Positions 6,369-6,540 of a DNA stretch of 6,540 bases are shown in pieces (position 1 is the first letter of the stretch; the number at the start of each line of letters is the position of its first letter). This stretch comes from Bacillota bacterium (GTDB lineage: Bacteria > Bacillota > Clostridia > Christensenellales > Aristaeellaceae), in contig JAEWAH010000339.1 of assembly GCA_023391725.1 (NCBI GenBank), positions 1 to 6,540 on the forward strand, given 5' to 3'. The notes below the pieces were generated by a model. The model was not told the DNA's origin and ran no database searches. It saw only the letters and a program-made list of their open reading frames with translations. The position numbers and the translations under genes were made by a program.

Positions 6369-6445
6369 AACACCCACATTTAGATGGCTTGTTCACCTGT
6401 TCTTTTTGGCAAAAAAGAACGCATAAAAATCTGAATTTGGGTGTT
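6369..6445. repeat. Two-tier inverted repeat between mnmA and the downstream promoter
   Basis: Outer arms 6369-6385 and 6429-6445 pair over 17 positions with one mismatch (6377/6437) and one G-T pair (6381/6433). Nested inside is a perfect 9-bp hairpin, GTTCTTTTT (6399-6407) with AAAAAGAAC (6412-6420). The right arm ends in the first two bases of the -35 box at 6444. There is no T-run right after the structure on the + strand, so a standard terminator for mnmA is not clear. It could stop read-through, be a small mobile or repeated palindrome, or affect the promoter. Confidence 0.6.
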
Positions 6446-6472
6446 GACAAAGCATTATCGCCGTGCTATCAT
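6444..6472 (+). promoter_or_regulatory. Strong sigma-A promoter, probably of an rRNA operon
   Basis: TTGACA (6444-6449) is a perfect -35 and TATCAT (6467-6472) a 5-of-6 -10, 17 bp apart. Transcription would start near 6479. This is by far the best vegetative promoter in the window, as expected for a stable RNA operon. It fires away from mnmA towards the window end. Confidence 0.8.
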
Positions 6473-6478
6473 AATCAA

Positions 6479-6540
6479 GCTCGCTTCAAACGAGCGCCGG
6501 ACCTTGAAAACGATACAGAGTCGAGAGACTCAAGAAGAGA
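6479..6540 (+). other. Probable rRNA operon leader with boxA-like site (continues past window)
   Basis: Starting about where transcription should begin, GCTCG (6479-6483) pairs with CGAGC (6491-6495). Then comes ACCTTGAAAACG (6501-6512), close to the CTTTGAAAACT boxA antitermination text of Gram-positive rRNA leaders, and a hairpin GAGTC-GAGA-GACTC (6518-6531) with a GNRA loop. No start codon with a ribosome site and long frame follows in the visible bases. The 16S gene itself is not in the window, so the call is by analogy with the order promoter, hairpin, boxA in Bacillus rrn leaders. Confidence 0.5.

Noticed and set aside
6345..6383. Very short frame beginning at an ATG after mnmA
   Set aside because: It has fewer than ten codons, no clear ribosome site and runs into the inverted repeat.
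5677..6450. A 257-residue open frame on the minus strand
   Set aside because: It is antisense to the conserved end of mnmA and shows no family motif; its start lies in the palindromic region before the rRNA-type promoter.

Overview
The window is a G+C-rich stretch of what looks like a spore-forming member of the Clostridia (phylum Bacillota). The main support is a small double-CxxC protein that matches the anti-sigma factor Gin/CsfB, found only in endospore formers. Gin, an Orn/Lys/Arg decarboxylase-family protein and a thymidylate kinase appear in the same order as csfB, yaaO and tmk of Bacillus subtilis. All genes lie on the + strand. The genus cannot be fixed from this sequence.

Region by region: 1-1032 is the 3' part of lysS (class II lysyl-tRNA synthetase), cut by the window edge. 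27 bp later comes a gene for a short membrane-anchored protein with the look of an extracellular solute-binding domain (1060-1737). A 133-bp gap with a possible forespore-type promoter and a compound hairpin leads to gin (1871-2077). The 445-bp gap that follows holds a hairpin with a T-run (a likely Rho-independent terminator), then a REP/MITE-like element of strong GC-rich hairpins, then a possible sigma-A promoter. Next is a tight cluster: the decarboxylase-like gene (2523-3887), a single frame that fuses a HAD phosphatase to thymidylate kinase (3911-5200), and mnmA (5203-6324). The last 216 bp hold a 77-bp two-tier inverted repeat, a near-consensus sigma-A promoter, and what looks like the leader of an rRNA operon whose 16S gene would lie beyond the window.

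Most genes are housekeeping. LysRS charges tRNA-Lys and MnmA thiolates U34 of tRNA-Lys/Glu/Gln. Thymidylate kinase makes dTDP, and the fused HAD domain could act on phosphoesters or on nucleotide-pool by-products. Gin is the one developmental regulator. The points most worth a second look are the HAD-thymidylate kinase fusion, the reduced gin-yaaO-tmk cluster with repeat DNA in place of xpaC-yaaN, and the palindrome that runs into the -35 box of the putative rRNA promoter. I saw no convincing wholly new system.
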